DNA from: CF-13 sp036782775
Lineage (GTDB): Bacteria; Chloroflexota; Dormibacteria; CF-121
Length of the DNA: 47,896 bases
Direction of reading: 5' to 3'
Assembly: GCA_036782775.1 (NCBI GenBank)
Contig: DAIPYJ010000018.1
Location: forward strand, 1 to 47,896
The notes beneath the pieces are model-generated. The model searched no databases and was not told the DNA's origin. It was given only the letters and a program-made list of their open reading frames with translations. Shown piece after piece: positions 18,201-25,283 of the stretch (the first letter of the stretch is position 1; the number at the start of each line of letters is the position of its first letter). Position numbers and translations under genes: made by a program.

Positions 18201-19788
18201 GTGGCACGCCCGTCCCCTGGATCGACAGGTCGTTGGTGTGGATCACGAGGTTCCCGTTTGCCACGTTGACGCCGGTCTCCATGCGGTCGTTGATCTTGTG
18301 GGTCTCGTACTTGAAGAAGCCTTCCTCACCAAACCAGCCGTTCCACTGCACGCGCAGGTGGGGCCGGTTGGGGTCGGTGCCGCTGGTTCCGTAGGCCTGG
18401 TTGTCGAACTGGAGCAGGCCTGCGGCGCCTTCGTTGGCCGCCCGGATCAGGAGCCCGTTGTTGACGTTGTTGCCGTTGACCCAGTTCTGAATCGTGGTCG
18501 TCAGGCCCTTGAACTGGACGGCGCCGGCGGCCGGGCCGATGTTCTCGGTGTCGAGGACGGTTCCGTTGTAGTCACCACCCGGTGAGCTCCAGGCGACGCC
18601 GTTGTCCCGGTTGTTCCAGGTCGTGTAGTTCTCATTCCAGGCGTTCGTGACCTGGTAGGCGTTGACCGCCACCGCGCCGGTGCTCGAGGAGGAGGCAAGC
18701 GTCAGATCCAACTCCGCATCAAGGATGTTCGAGTTTGGAACGATGTGGTCGTAGCCGGTCTGAATCGGGAAGCTGAAGAGCGACCGGTTGATCGAGCTGC
18801 CATTGTTGCCGACCCAGTCAGTTGTGCCGGTGTAGGCCGCGCTGCTGCAGAAGTTCGTGGTCGGACTGGCATTCTGCAGGTAGCAATCCTGGCCGCCGTA
18901 GTAGTTGGTGTTGTTCCAGATGGTTGTGGGATCGATGACTACGGGAAATACCCGAGCGGCATCAGCCAGCCAGGCCCGGTCGGCAGCGAGGGTCACGGTC
19001 TGACCGGTTGGTGTCTGTGCGAGCCGCATCGAAACCGCCTTCGACAGTCCCGGGCGGGTACTGTCGAACATGTACGGCGGCGCGAAGGCAAACTGGTTCT
19101 GGCCTGCGGCATTCATGAAGTCGATGCCGCCAGCCGCATTCGGCCGCGCGGTGATGCCAGGACTCAACCGCAGGTTGTAGACGAAGGTCGACGGCGCTGT
19201 CCCCGACTGCAGAATGACGCTCTCTTTCAGGGCGTCCGCCTGGGCGGCGAACGCGAGGCTAACGCCGGGAAGCGCATTAGGGTAGGTGGCGGTCTGCCCA
19301 GTGGCGGTCGGTGACCCGGCAGAGCCGGTCAGTCCGAACTCCGCCCAACTGGAGCCGCTCGAAACTCGGACTGGAGTCGCGGCCAGGTTGGATGGAAGGA
19401 GCGCCGTATAGCGGTTCGCCTTGTTCTTGTACGCGTAGCCGGGCGTGGAAACAGGCGTCAGGGTGTCATCGATAACCTGCCACAGACCGCGGGAGTCCTT
19501 GTAGTTGAGCGAACCCGCATAGATGTCGGTTTCGTACTTGCCGTCCAGCTTGTAGGTGCGGGAGTTCGCCGTCCTCAATCCCGTGAGCTCCTGTTTGATC
19601 GGCTTTCGAGCAGCCGGCCCGCTCGAGCGCGACGTGGATCTGGTGACGTGGTTGGCAGGGAAGATGTCTGGCTTACTTCCGGCGAGCGGCTGTGAACCGA
19701 CGGCAGCAGCCGATATCTGGCCGGCGACCATTCCGAGCATGAGGGCGGACACGAGAGCGAGAGTGGACAAGGCAAAAGATCGTTTCAT
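15232..19788 (-). CDS. Secreted RHS/YD-repeat protein with variable C-terminal tip
   Basis: This 1518-residue protein has a Sec signal peptide (MKRSFALSTLALVSALMLGM, then AAA) and a GGAGG just before the ATG. A DNRLRE-like beta domain covers about residues 290-480 and a DUF6531-like segment (NGNLVIHTNDLSIQGTG, then NIDRYYNS) follows. More than twenty YD repeats of the form YDxxGNLxSxTD then appear, ending in the RHS core module (YKYDPYGNLTTSTGS, FTGAYYDS, GRFYDPSIGRWTQPDS) and DPMGQ at 1383-1387. RHS repeats build a beta-shell that can enclose a C-terminal tip. Here the tip is 131 residues (1388-1518), Gly/Asn/Trp-rich, with no toxin fold I recognise. It may be an adhesin or contact-type protein. 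No secretion-system genes are nearby. Confidence 0.9.
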   Translation of the reverse strand: MKRSFALSTLALVSALMLGMVAGQISAAAVGSQPLAGSKPDIFPANHVTRSTSRSSGPAARKPIKQELTGLRTANSRTYKLDGKYETDIYAGSLNYKDSRGLWQVIDDTLTPVSTPGYAYKNKANRYTALLPSNLAATPVRVSSGSSWAEFGLTGSAGSPTATGQTATYPNALPGVSLAFAAQADALKESVILQSGTAPSTFVYNLRLSPGITARPNAAGGIDFMNAAGQNQFAFAPPYMFDSTRPGLSKAVSMRLAQTPTGQTVTLAADRAWLADAARVFPVVIDPTTIWNNTNYYGGQDCYLQNASPTTNFCSSAAYTGTTDWVGNNGSSINRSLFSFPIQTGYDHIVPNSNILDAELDLTLASSSSTGAVAVNAYQVTNAWNENYTTWNNRDNGVAWSSPGGDYNGTVLDTENIGPAAGAVQFKGLTTTIQNWVNGNNVNNGLLIRAANEGAAGLLQFDNQAYGTSGTDPNRPHLRVQWNGWFGEEGFFKYETHKINDRMETGVNVANGNLVIHTNDLSIQGTGVPLNIDRYYNSLSGDSWHVGNSWSINTGCDIRLDIDDLDGISYHGPDGYAVLFHSNGTNSWATPPGENADLTKNSDGTYVMKWHANGAKFNFQTGGCLQSIVDKNNNTITMSYNGSVQSITDTQNRLTQFSYGSSVSSDFITQIQDPIGRKVQYAYNGNGDLTSYTDANNKVTTYSYNANDGISQIKDPVGNIVNFSYETAYPHRVTQIAYVNASCSGGSCTTGFAYNSGVGSCNASGIWGNTVVTDANGHTTTYCYDNSGRVTKVLDANGNPTKTTYNSNSNVSQFTNSGNQIDTISYDPNNNVSGAQIPTGAKSSYGYTDSTNKYSATNFTDPQGNQSTYKYDGFGNLQTITNAQTTQNQASFTYNANGTTKTMTDPLGHVTSFSYDANGNLTGITPPLPLQPESATVDGVSRVSSGTDGKGQKTSYAYDAMDRLTQITYADNSTIVFTYDADGNLKSQQDNTGTTTFTYDTMNRMTSKTLPGLGTISYAYDGVSNLTSTTDAGGTVSYAYSPVNLVTTITEPNGKSTTLGYDNQYNRTSTAYPNGVTLTMTFDNSSRLLTIVAKNGSGGTLSSYSYSYLNGTNDTALRQSMTDNVTGYRTSYTYDRLNRLVDAKTMSGSTQISDYTYAYDADSNRTSQTVNGSGTSYGYNAANEMTSAGSVTYSYDANGAELSNSSGLAITYNNRSQTTSIKPAGGSAVNMTYTGPSQAERVTAGNTTMAYSLIGLGSSSLSGTNTYFTHDPVGGLVEERIGSGSSYTAYYYIFDGLGSVIALTDGTGAVVNTYKYDPYGNLTTSTGSVANPWMFTGAYYDSATHYYKVGGRFYDPSIGRWTQPDSAGSGYDYAGDDPVSGIDPMGQWFFDLGVSAGPYVAGVQFNADGYVLYGGEQFPPGKPGVSLNLAPMADLKGNQTSVGAGGCYYACFNWATSNPRGTVNSLLQGNPAGAWQTGDWEAGIGTPGFGANITTSTQEVTWSSVWNTVDSWLSGLFN

Positions 19789-19807
19789 GGAGCCTCCACG
19801 CGGTTAT

Positions 19808-19840
19808 TTGCGACACGTGATTACCCCGATCACATGCGAA
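19808..19840 (-). promoter_or_regulatory. Imperfect dyad upstream of the RHS gene
   Basis: TTGCGACACGTGAT and ATCACATGCGAA form an imperfect inverted repeat around ACCCCG-type centre sequence, within the 119-base gap before the RHS start. A weak -35-like TTGACC lies further upstream on the minus strand. It could be an operator or a leader hairpin. This is a visual call only. Confidence 0.35.
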
Positions 19841-19907
19841 GGGGAGCGTAGAGGCTCACGTTCGCGACGGTCAATTCCGAAGATTTACCGATCCGTATTC
19901 TTGACGT

Positions 19908-20159
19908 TCAGTACGGTTCGGCGCGACGCGAGTGACTCATCGCGGTCAGCAAGGCAACCGCTAACGGAATGATTACGATGAACCATCCCCCGGCCAGCCT
20001 AAATCCCTGACCGGCCCGGACGTAGGAAAAGAGCGTCAGCGGCCCCAGCGCGACGCGGAAAGAGTCCCAATTCATCGCTAGCCCAATAAAGCCGATCGCA
20101 AACCCGATTATCACCATGGCGATCAGGGTGAGAATGAACGTCAGCACGAACCTTCCCAT
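19908..20159 (-). CDS. Small two-helix membrane protein
   Basis: This 83-residue protein has hydrophobic helices at about residues 5-28 and 56-75, a loop containing NWDSFRVALGP, and a short basic tail (SHSRRAEPY). A textbook Shine-Dalgarno AAGGAGG sits eight bases before the ATG. It follows the LuxR-type regulator gene by 13 bases and is probably co-transcribed with it. No family is recognised. The position between a regulator and the RHS gene suggests an envelope role, which is inference. Confidence 0.7.
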   Translation of the reverse strand: MGRFVLTFILTLIAMVIIGFAIGFIGLAMNWDSFRVALGPLTLFSYVRAGQGFRLAGGWFIVIIPLAVALLTAMSHSRRAEPY

Positions 20160-20172
20160 TGGCGAGGCCTCC

Positions 20173-20490
20173 TTAGTTCCGACGGTCAGTACGCTGCCCG
20201 ACCCAGAACGCGACGGCGGCAGTCCGGCGGTTCTGGCCGTGCTTCCGAAAATACTTCTCTAGATAGGTGCGCACCGTCCGATGCGAGATGCCGAGCTGTT
20301 TGCCGATCTCCTTGTCGCTGAAGCCGGCCGCCACAAGCTCCATGATTTGCGCCTGGCGGCCTATGGGCTCCGGCGATTTCAGTACCGCGTCCGTATCTCC
20401 GGTGGCACCCGTCGCAAACAACGAGAGTTGCGTGGCTTCATCGTCGTTGGCATTGGCGTGGCCAAAAGATCGCAGATAGTTACCTTGCAT
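20173..20490 (-). CDS. Short LuxR-type (GerE) transcriptional regulator
   Basis: This 105-residue protein has an unstructured N-terminal 40 residues and then a GerE helix-turn-helix: IMELVAAGFSDKEIGKQLGI followed by SHRTVRTYLEKYFRKHG. There is no receiver or ligand-binding domain, so activity is probably controlled at expression level or through a partner. No Shine-Dalgarno precedes the ATG. Instead a 29-base dyad (20491-20519) abuts it, so the message may be leaderless or the start may be regulated. It is closely similar to the divergent regulator at 20676, which suggests a duplicated pair. Confidence 0.82.
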   Translation of the reverse strand: MQGNYLRSFGHANANDDEATQLSLFATGATGDTDAVLKSPEPIGRQAQIMELVAAGFSDKEIGKQLGISHRTVRTYLEKYFRKHGQNRRTAAVAFWVGQRTDRRN

Positions 20491-20519
20491 CGCTTATGAC
20501 ATTTTTAATGTTATTAGCG
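20491..20519. promoter_or_regulatory. 29-base inverted repeat between divergent LuxR-type genes
   Basis: CGCTTATGACATT, three T, then AATGTTATTAGCG form arms of 13 bases with 11 matching positions. It directly touches the start codon of the minus-strand regulator. The size and symmetry fit an operator for a dimeric helix-turn-helix protein, or an RNA hairpin hiding the start. Confidence 0.55.
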
Positions 20520-20562
20520 TTGTTGGATTGAGGGAAAGCCCCGAAATTATCCACAAACATCT

Positions 20563-20576
20563 ATTTGGTATTTGGT
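20563..20576 (+). repeat. Two tandem copies of ATTTGGT
   Basis: Two exact 7-base units sit back to back in the AT-richer space between the divergent LuxR-type genes. They may be regulator-binding half-sites. The span is short, so chance is possible. Confidence 0.3.
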
Positions 20577-20601
20577 ATCGTCTCGCTACCGTCGGGCTGG
20601 C

Positions 20602-20630
20602 TTGACTTACCCAAACGGCCGTGACAGACT
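20602..20630 (+). promoter_or_regulatory. Possible promoter of the plus-strand LuxR-type gene
   Basis: TTGACT (20602-20607), a 17-base spacer and CAGACT (20625-20630) precede the ATG at 20676. The -35 box is good and the -10 box weak (three of six). Confidence 0.35.
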
Positions 20631-20675
20631 GGGCGCAAGTCCGATTGGCTCTCGCGGCTTGGGGGGTGTGGGGCC

Positions 20676-20876
20676 ATGCGCTTGTCGAAACGACAGGAAC
20701 GCGTGCTTGCATTGATCGCAGCTGGGCGCCCAGACAAGGAGATCAGCCAGGAGCTCGGTATTTCCGTGCATACGGTACGGAGCCACCTGGAAAGGATTTA
20801 CCGCGAGCATGGGTTACACAGCCGCGCCGAAGCCGTTGCCGCCTGGCTAACCCAGAGCGCAAAAGAGCCGAGATGA
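20676..20876 (+). CDS. Stand-alone LuxR-type (GerE) helix-turn-helix protein
   Basis: This 66-residue protein is almost nothing but the GerE DNA-binding domain: KRQERVLALIAAGRPDKEIS, then QELGISVHTVRSHLERIYRE. A G-rich ribosome-binding stretch (GGGGGGTG) precedes the ATG. It shares about half its residues with the regulator at 20173-20490 and is transcribed away from it. A single-domain GerE protein may bind DNA as a dimer, or act as antagonist of its paralogue by forming mixed dimers (inference). Confidence 0.8.
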   Translation: MRLSKRQERVLALIAAGRPDKEISQELGISVHTVRSHLERIYREHGLHSRAEAVAAWLTQSAKEPR

Positions 20877-21035
20877 ACTCGTAGAGCCCGATCGGTTGTC
20901 TGTTAGCGGTCGCTCGAGGGCCCGTCTGGGCAGGGGCACCCGCAGTTGGAATGGTCACCCGCTGCATCCACCATCGCTTTCCGCCGCCTACCGCAGCATC
21001 CGGGCTGCCGGACATCGAATTGGCGTAGTCCTGGA

Positions 21036-21125
21036 TTAGTTGCGAGGCCCAGGCGAAAACTGCCTGTTGGATATGAGCAGACCGACGCCAACCATCAGGA
21101 CAAACCCCAAGACCGGCCGGGCCAT
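21036..21125 (-). CDS. Possible 29-residue single-helix membrane peptide
   Basis: A short frame begins MARPVLGFVLMVGVGLLISN and ends in a basic/polar tail before TAA. It is divergent from the YggT gene. It looks like a one-helix membrane peptide, but the length is so small that chance cannot be excluded and no ribosome-binding site is clear. Confidence 0.25.
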   Translation of the reverse strand: MARPVLGFVLMVGVGLLISNRQFSPGPRN

Positions 21126-21127
21126 AT

Positions 21128-21140
21128 CCCTAAACTAGGG
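21128..21140 (+). promoter_or_regulatory. Small palindrome/-10 region before the YggT gene
   Basis: CCCTA-AAC-TAGGG is a perfect 5-3-5 inverted repeat that contains a TAAACT resembling a -10 box. It ends four bases before the ATG at 21145, which would make that message leaderless. No convincing -35 box is seen. Confidence 0.3.
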
Positions 21141-21144
21141 CGCG

Positions 21145-21699
21145 ATGCTTGGCGGCGCCACCGCGCTCGTGCTGTTCCTGATCAACATCTTCATCTTGAT
21201 CCTGATCGTGCGCGCGATCCTGTCCTGGTTCCCCGGCACGATGTATACCGAGTTCGGCCGGATCGTCCTGATGGCGACAGAGTGGTACCTCGCGCCGATC
21301 CGGCGGGTCATCCCGCCGGCCGGTGGCCTGGACATTTCCTTCCTCGTGGGAATCGTCATTCTCTATGCGCTTTCCATCTTCCTGGGCTCCGGGAACATCG
21401 TTGCCGCCCTCATCACCGTCATCGGTTATGCGCTGGTCTTCATCATCATCCTGCTGCTGGTCCGGATCTTCTTCGGCTTTTTCCGGATGGACCCCGGGCA
21501 TCCCATCACGCAGATGGTGATGCAGAGCACCGAGATCTTCGCCCGTCCCTTTCGCGGCTTCTTCCCCAAGCCGCGCTACAGCGCCTACAGCTCCTACGGC
21601 GCCCCCCGGTCCTTCGACTGGGCGCCGGTCGCGGCCTTCGTGGTGGTGCTGGTTGCCTACTTCCTGCTGATGAACATCTCGCGGCTGGGCATCGGCTAG
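21145..21699 (+). CDS. YggT-family membrane protein
   Basis: This 184-residue protein has two YggT-type modules. The first has a helix (ALVLFLINIFILILIVRAIL) followed by SWFPGTMYTEFGRIV and PIRRVIPPAGGLDISFLV. The second has a long helix around residues 88-115, FFRMDPGHPITQMVMQSTE and PFRGFFP, and a last helix near residue 165. YggT proteins are conserved envelope proteins linked to osmotic shock resistance and cell division in some bacteria. The exact role here is unknown. The gene stands alone between the regulator and the helicase. Confidence 0.88.
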   Translation: MLGGATALVLFLINIFILILIVRAILSWFPGTMYTEFGRIVLMATEWYLAPIRRVIPPAGGLDISFLVGIVILYALSIFLGSGNIVAALITVIGYALVFIIILLLVRIFFGFFRMDPGHPITQMVMQSTEIFARPFRGFFPKPRYSAYSSYGAPRSFDWAPVAAFVVVLVAYFLLMNISRLGIG

Positions 21700-21886
21700 T
21701 GGGGCCACAAAACCGCCGGTCGCGCTCAAACTCGGTTTAGACAATCCGGCATTAAGAAGAGCCGGAGCCCACTTGGCCAAGCGGTTTCCAACACCACTTT
21801 CACGACGTCCGCCACCGTTCACGGACCTTGGACGGCCGTGGTCGTGCATGGCGATGCGGGTGGCTGCCGTTACATAAGCCAGCGCC

Positions 21887-24800
21887 ATGAGTGCTGAGCA
21901 ACTGACGCCTGGTGCGGTCATCTTTGATGGTAGCGTGCTCGCCCGGCTAGAGCGGGTGACCATCGTTGACGGTGAGCCGCGGCTCTTGGTACGGCGATGG
22001 GTGGGGACCGGGACACCTCATTGGGCGCTGCACCTCGTGTCCGCTCAGCCCGCGCCGCGGATCGCCACTACCGAGGATATCCGCGCGATCCTCCCGGCCG
22101 TCGCGATCGACGAGCTGGAGGCATGGAGGGAGAGGGCCACGGCCGGAAACCGATCTCGAATCGCCGCCGACGAGGCTTTCGCTGATGCTGCCGTTCGGGC
22201 AGGCAATGGATCATCCGCCGCGATCATCGCAACTCCTTCGAAGGTGACGGCACCCGAGCCGGTTGGGCCCCCGATGGTGCCCGGTCCTTTCACGGATCTG
22301 TTGGCGAAAGTCGCTTACCGTCGCCCCCTTCACCGCTACCAACAGCTGGCTATCGATGCTTTCGAGAGTGCCCGGGCCAGCGGCCGCCGACGCTCCTACT
22401 TGGTGTTGCCGCCAGGAGCTGGCAAGACGGTTCTCGGTCTGGAGATTGCTCGCCGTCTGGGGAACCGTACGTTAGTCCTCGGGCCGAACACGGCGATCCA
22501 GGCGCAGTGGCTCTCGCAGTGGCAGGACTTCCTGCCAAAAAGGGTGCCGGCGGGTGCCGACACCGACCTGAAGACGCCGATCACGGCGCTCACGTATCAA
22601 GCACTCTGCGTCGTTGACTCGCATAACCCACTCCTGGACGAGGCGGCCATGACTGCCTGGCGCGAGGGGCACCTGGCGGACGACCAGCTGCCTCCTGATC
22701 ATCTCGCGGCCGCGTCGGTGCACGATAAGCGTGACCTCCAGCATCTACGGCAGAAGGCCCGGGCCACGGCGGCGCGCTCGTCCGACCACGAGCAACTGCT
22801 GAGCCTGCTGCACCCCAACGGCCGGGCGCTGATCGCGAAGATCAAGGCCTCGGGACAGTGGACCATCCTGCTCGACGAATGCCACCACCTGCTGGAGATG
22901 TGGGGCTACTTGGTGCGAGCGCTCGTGCATGAGCTGGGCGACAACATCTTCCTCGTCGGACTCACCGCCACGCCGCCCTCGGACATGGAGGCCACAGAGG
23001 CAGATCTCTACCGCGAACTGTTCGGGGGTGCGGACTTCGAAGTGGTCGCACCCGCCGTGGTCAAGGAAGGAAACCTTGCCCCCTACCAGGAGCTGGCCTA
23101 CATCACCCACCCACTCGAACATGAAAGCCAGTACCTGAAGGATGAGCACATGCGGTTTCTTGAACTGACCACGGCCATCATCGACCCAAAGTTCGCGAGC
23201 CTGCCATTCCTCGAGTGGCTGAATCAACGGACGGTGGAGCGAGCCGGCCCGAAGGGGGTGCAGCTGTCATGGTCTCGCTTTGAAGAGGACGAACCGGCGC
23301 TGGCCCAGGCGGTGATGCGCTACTTCGTGGCCAACAAGATGCAGGTTCCACCTGGCGCAAGGGTCCGCGAGCTACATCGCCAACCGATGACAGCCGACGA
23401 CTGGGTGGCGCTGATCGGCGATTATTGCATGGGCGCGCTTCGCCATAGTTCGAAACCGGAAGACCAACAGGCATGGGAGCGTATTCGGCGCGCTCTGCTG
23501 GCGCTGGGCTATGTGCTGACCCGCCAAGGAGTGCGGGCATACATTTCTCCGGTGGACCGCGTGCTGTTGCTCTCGGGCAGCAAAGCGGTGGCGGCAATCG
23601 ACATCCTGAACGCTGAGGTACAGTCCCTGGGCGAGCGGCTGCGTGCGCTCGTGCTGTGCGACTACGAGGTGGCGGGCACCGAGTTACTGGCACAGCTCCG
23701 CGGGGTCCTTGATCCGCAGGCCGGTAGCGCCGCGCAGCTCCTCACTCTCTTGGGCACCGATCAACGGACGGCGGCACTCGACCCAGTGCTGATGACCGGG
23801 AAGACACTGGCCTGCTCGCGAGCCGCGGCCAGCCGGTTGGTCCCGTGGTTACGGGAGCACGCCACCGAGTTCCGCAATGGGCTAGATGTGTCCCAGTTGT
23901 TTAGAGGATCTGCAAATGGTGGGCAGGCTTTTCAGGAAATCGTCGAGGTGCGGCCTTCGGACGGTGCCTGGGAGCCCCGGCGTTACGTCCCGCTCGTGAC
24001 GCGATATTTCGAGGACGGAGGGTGCAGGTGCTTGATCGGGACCCGCGGCCTTCTGGGCGAGGGCTGGGATGCCGCCTCGGTGAACGTGCTGATCGATCTC
24101 ACCGGCGCAGCCACCACTACATCGGTCCACCAGATGCGAGGCCGCTCATTGCGGTTAGACCCAGCGCTGCCCCGCAAGGTGGCCGACAACTGGGACGTCG
24201 TCTGCGTGATGCCGCAGCACCCGAAGGGGCTGGCGGACTACAACCGGTTCGTGCGCAAGCACCGGTCGTACTACGCCCTCACGTCTGAAGGGGAGGTGGA
24301 GTCGGGCGTATCGCACGTCGATTCGCGGCTCTCGCCCTATGGGCTTCCGGCAGGCGTCGACCTTTCGGCTCTGAACATCAGCCTGCTGCAGCGGGCAGCG
24401 GCTCGCGATCCGGTCTACGACCTCTGGGGCGTGGGAAAGCCGTACGCGAACCAACCGGCCGAGACGGTGCGTGTCCATTTTGGGCGCTCGATCGGGTTTC
24501 CGGCGAACCGCTTGGTTCGGCCTGCCGTGACTGGGAAGCGGACACCGAAATTCCGCGGGCGGCTTGCCGGAGTAATCGGCTTTGGCCTCGCCGCAGGAAC
24601 CGGAGGAATGCTTGCCGGGTCCGAAGTAGCGGCTGCCGGGCTGGCGGTCGCCGTGGTTGGAGCTGGGTCCGTGTGGCTCGCCCAGGCGGCGCGACGATTT
24701 GCCGATCAGTTCGGGCCGTCGGACGCGCTGGAAGATTTCGGGGCTGCGGTTGCCGAAGGCCTGCGGGATGCGGGACTGATCAGCTCATCGTTGGGGGAGG

Positions 24801-25225
24801 CGTCGGTGCGGGTAGTGGCCCAGCAGGATGGCTTCTACCGCTGCTACCTGAACGATGCTTCCCGGGACGAGTCGCGCCTGTTTGCGGAATCCCTGGACGA
24901 GCTGCTGGGGCCCATCGACGGCGCCCATTACATCGTTCCGCGCTATGTAGAGGGGCAGCCTCGCTCGGCGTTCGAGGCGTTACGAGTGGTGTTGCGCGGA
25001 GCGCCTTCGAAGACTCGCGGGAGGAATGTCGTGTATCATGCCGTACCCGCTGCGTTAGGCGAGAACAGGGAGCGGGCAACCGCATTCGAGCGGGCATGGA
25101 ACCGCTACGTCAGCGGAGGCCCTGCTCTCTACTTCAAAGACCCGCAGGCGCAGGCCATTCTGGAGTTGCAGCGCGGCGAAGATCCATTCGCGGTCACCAC
25201 CCAGATGCGCACGCTCTGGAGATAA
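21887..25225 (+). CDS. SF2 DEAD/DEAH-type helicase with C-terminal hydrophobic hairpin
   Basis: This 1112-residue protein has an N-terminal 140 residues of unknown fold. Helicase domain 1 carries Walker A PPGAGKT (175-181), DECH (330-333) and TATPP (360-364). An insert of roughly 300 residues separates it from domain 2, with GTRGLLGEGWD (718-728) and QMRGRSLRLD (749-758). Residues 892-933 form two hydrophobic, glycine/alanine-rich helices, then a soluble C-terminal domain of about 180 residues follows. The pattern matches UvrB/type III restriction-like SF2 enzymes, which unwind or translocate on nucleic acid, but no nuclease motif is visible. It stands alone with no methylase or nuclease partner. 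A membrane-associated helicase is unusual; a role in defence is only a guess. Confidence 0.85.
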   Translation: MSAEQLTPGAVIFDGSVLARLERVTIVDGEPRLLVRRWVGTGTPHWALHLVSAQPAPRIATTEDIRAILPAVAIDELEAWRERATAGNRSRIAADEAFADAAVRAGNGSSAAIIATPSKVTAPEPVGPPMVPGPFTDLLAKVAYRRPLHRYQQLAIDAFESARASGRRRSYLVLPPGAGKTVLGLEIARRLGNRTLVLGPNTAIQAQWLSQWQDFLPKRVPAGADTDLKTPITALTYQALCVVDSHNPLLDEAAMTAWREGHLADDQLPPDHLAAASVHDKRDLQHLRQKARATAARSSDHEQLLSLLHPNGRALIAKIKASGQWTILLDECHHLLEMWGYLVRALVHELGDNIFLVGLTATPPSDMEATEADLYRELFGGADFEVVAPAVVKEGNLAPYQELAYITHPLEHESQYLKDEHMRFLELTTAIIDPKFASLPFLEWLNQRTVERAGPKGVQLSWSRFEEDEPALAQAVMRYFVANKMQVPPGARVRELHRQPMTADDWVALIGDYCMGALRHSSKPEDQQAWERIRRALLALGYVLTRQGVRAYISPVDRVLLLSGSKAVAAIDILNAEVQSLGERLRALVLCDYEVAGTELLAQLRGVLDPQAGSAAQLLTLLGTDQRTAALDPVLMTGKTLACSRAAASRLVPWLREHATEFRNGLDVSQLFRGSANGGQAFQEIVEVRPSDGAWEPRRYVPLVTRYFEDGGCRCLIGTRGLLGEGWDAASVNVLIDLTGAATTTSVHQMRGRSLRLDPALPRKVADNWDVVCVMPQHPKGLADYNRFVRKHRSYYALTSEGEVESGVSHVDSRLSPYGLPAGVDLSALNISLLQRAAARDPVYDLWGVGKPYANQPAETVRVHFGRSIGFPANRLVRPAVTGKRTPKFRGRLAGVIGFGLAAGTGGMLAGSEVAAAGLAVAVVGAGSVWLAQAARRFADQFGPSDALEDFGAAVAEGLRDAGLISSSLGEASVRVVAQQDGFYRCYLNDASRDESRLFAESLDELLGPIDGAHYIVPRYVEGQPRSAFEALRVVLRGAPSKTRGRNVVYHAVPAALGENRERATAFERAWNRYVSGGPALYFKDPQAQAILELQRGEDPFAVTTQMRTLWR

Positions 25226-25283
25226 GTCATTAAGTGCCTGATTCGGTCCCGATGGCCCTTCAACGCGCCGTGATACGTGTAGG

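Noticed and set aside
17596..18585. 329-residue frame antisense to the RHS gene
   Set aside because: It is a Val/Gly/Arg-rich mirror of RHS repeats; the RHS frame on the other strand has clear domains.
21700..21886. Terminator or RNA gene between yggT and the helicase
   Set aside because: Only a short CCGGC/GCCGG hairpin without a T-run is seen; nothing firm.
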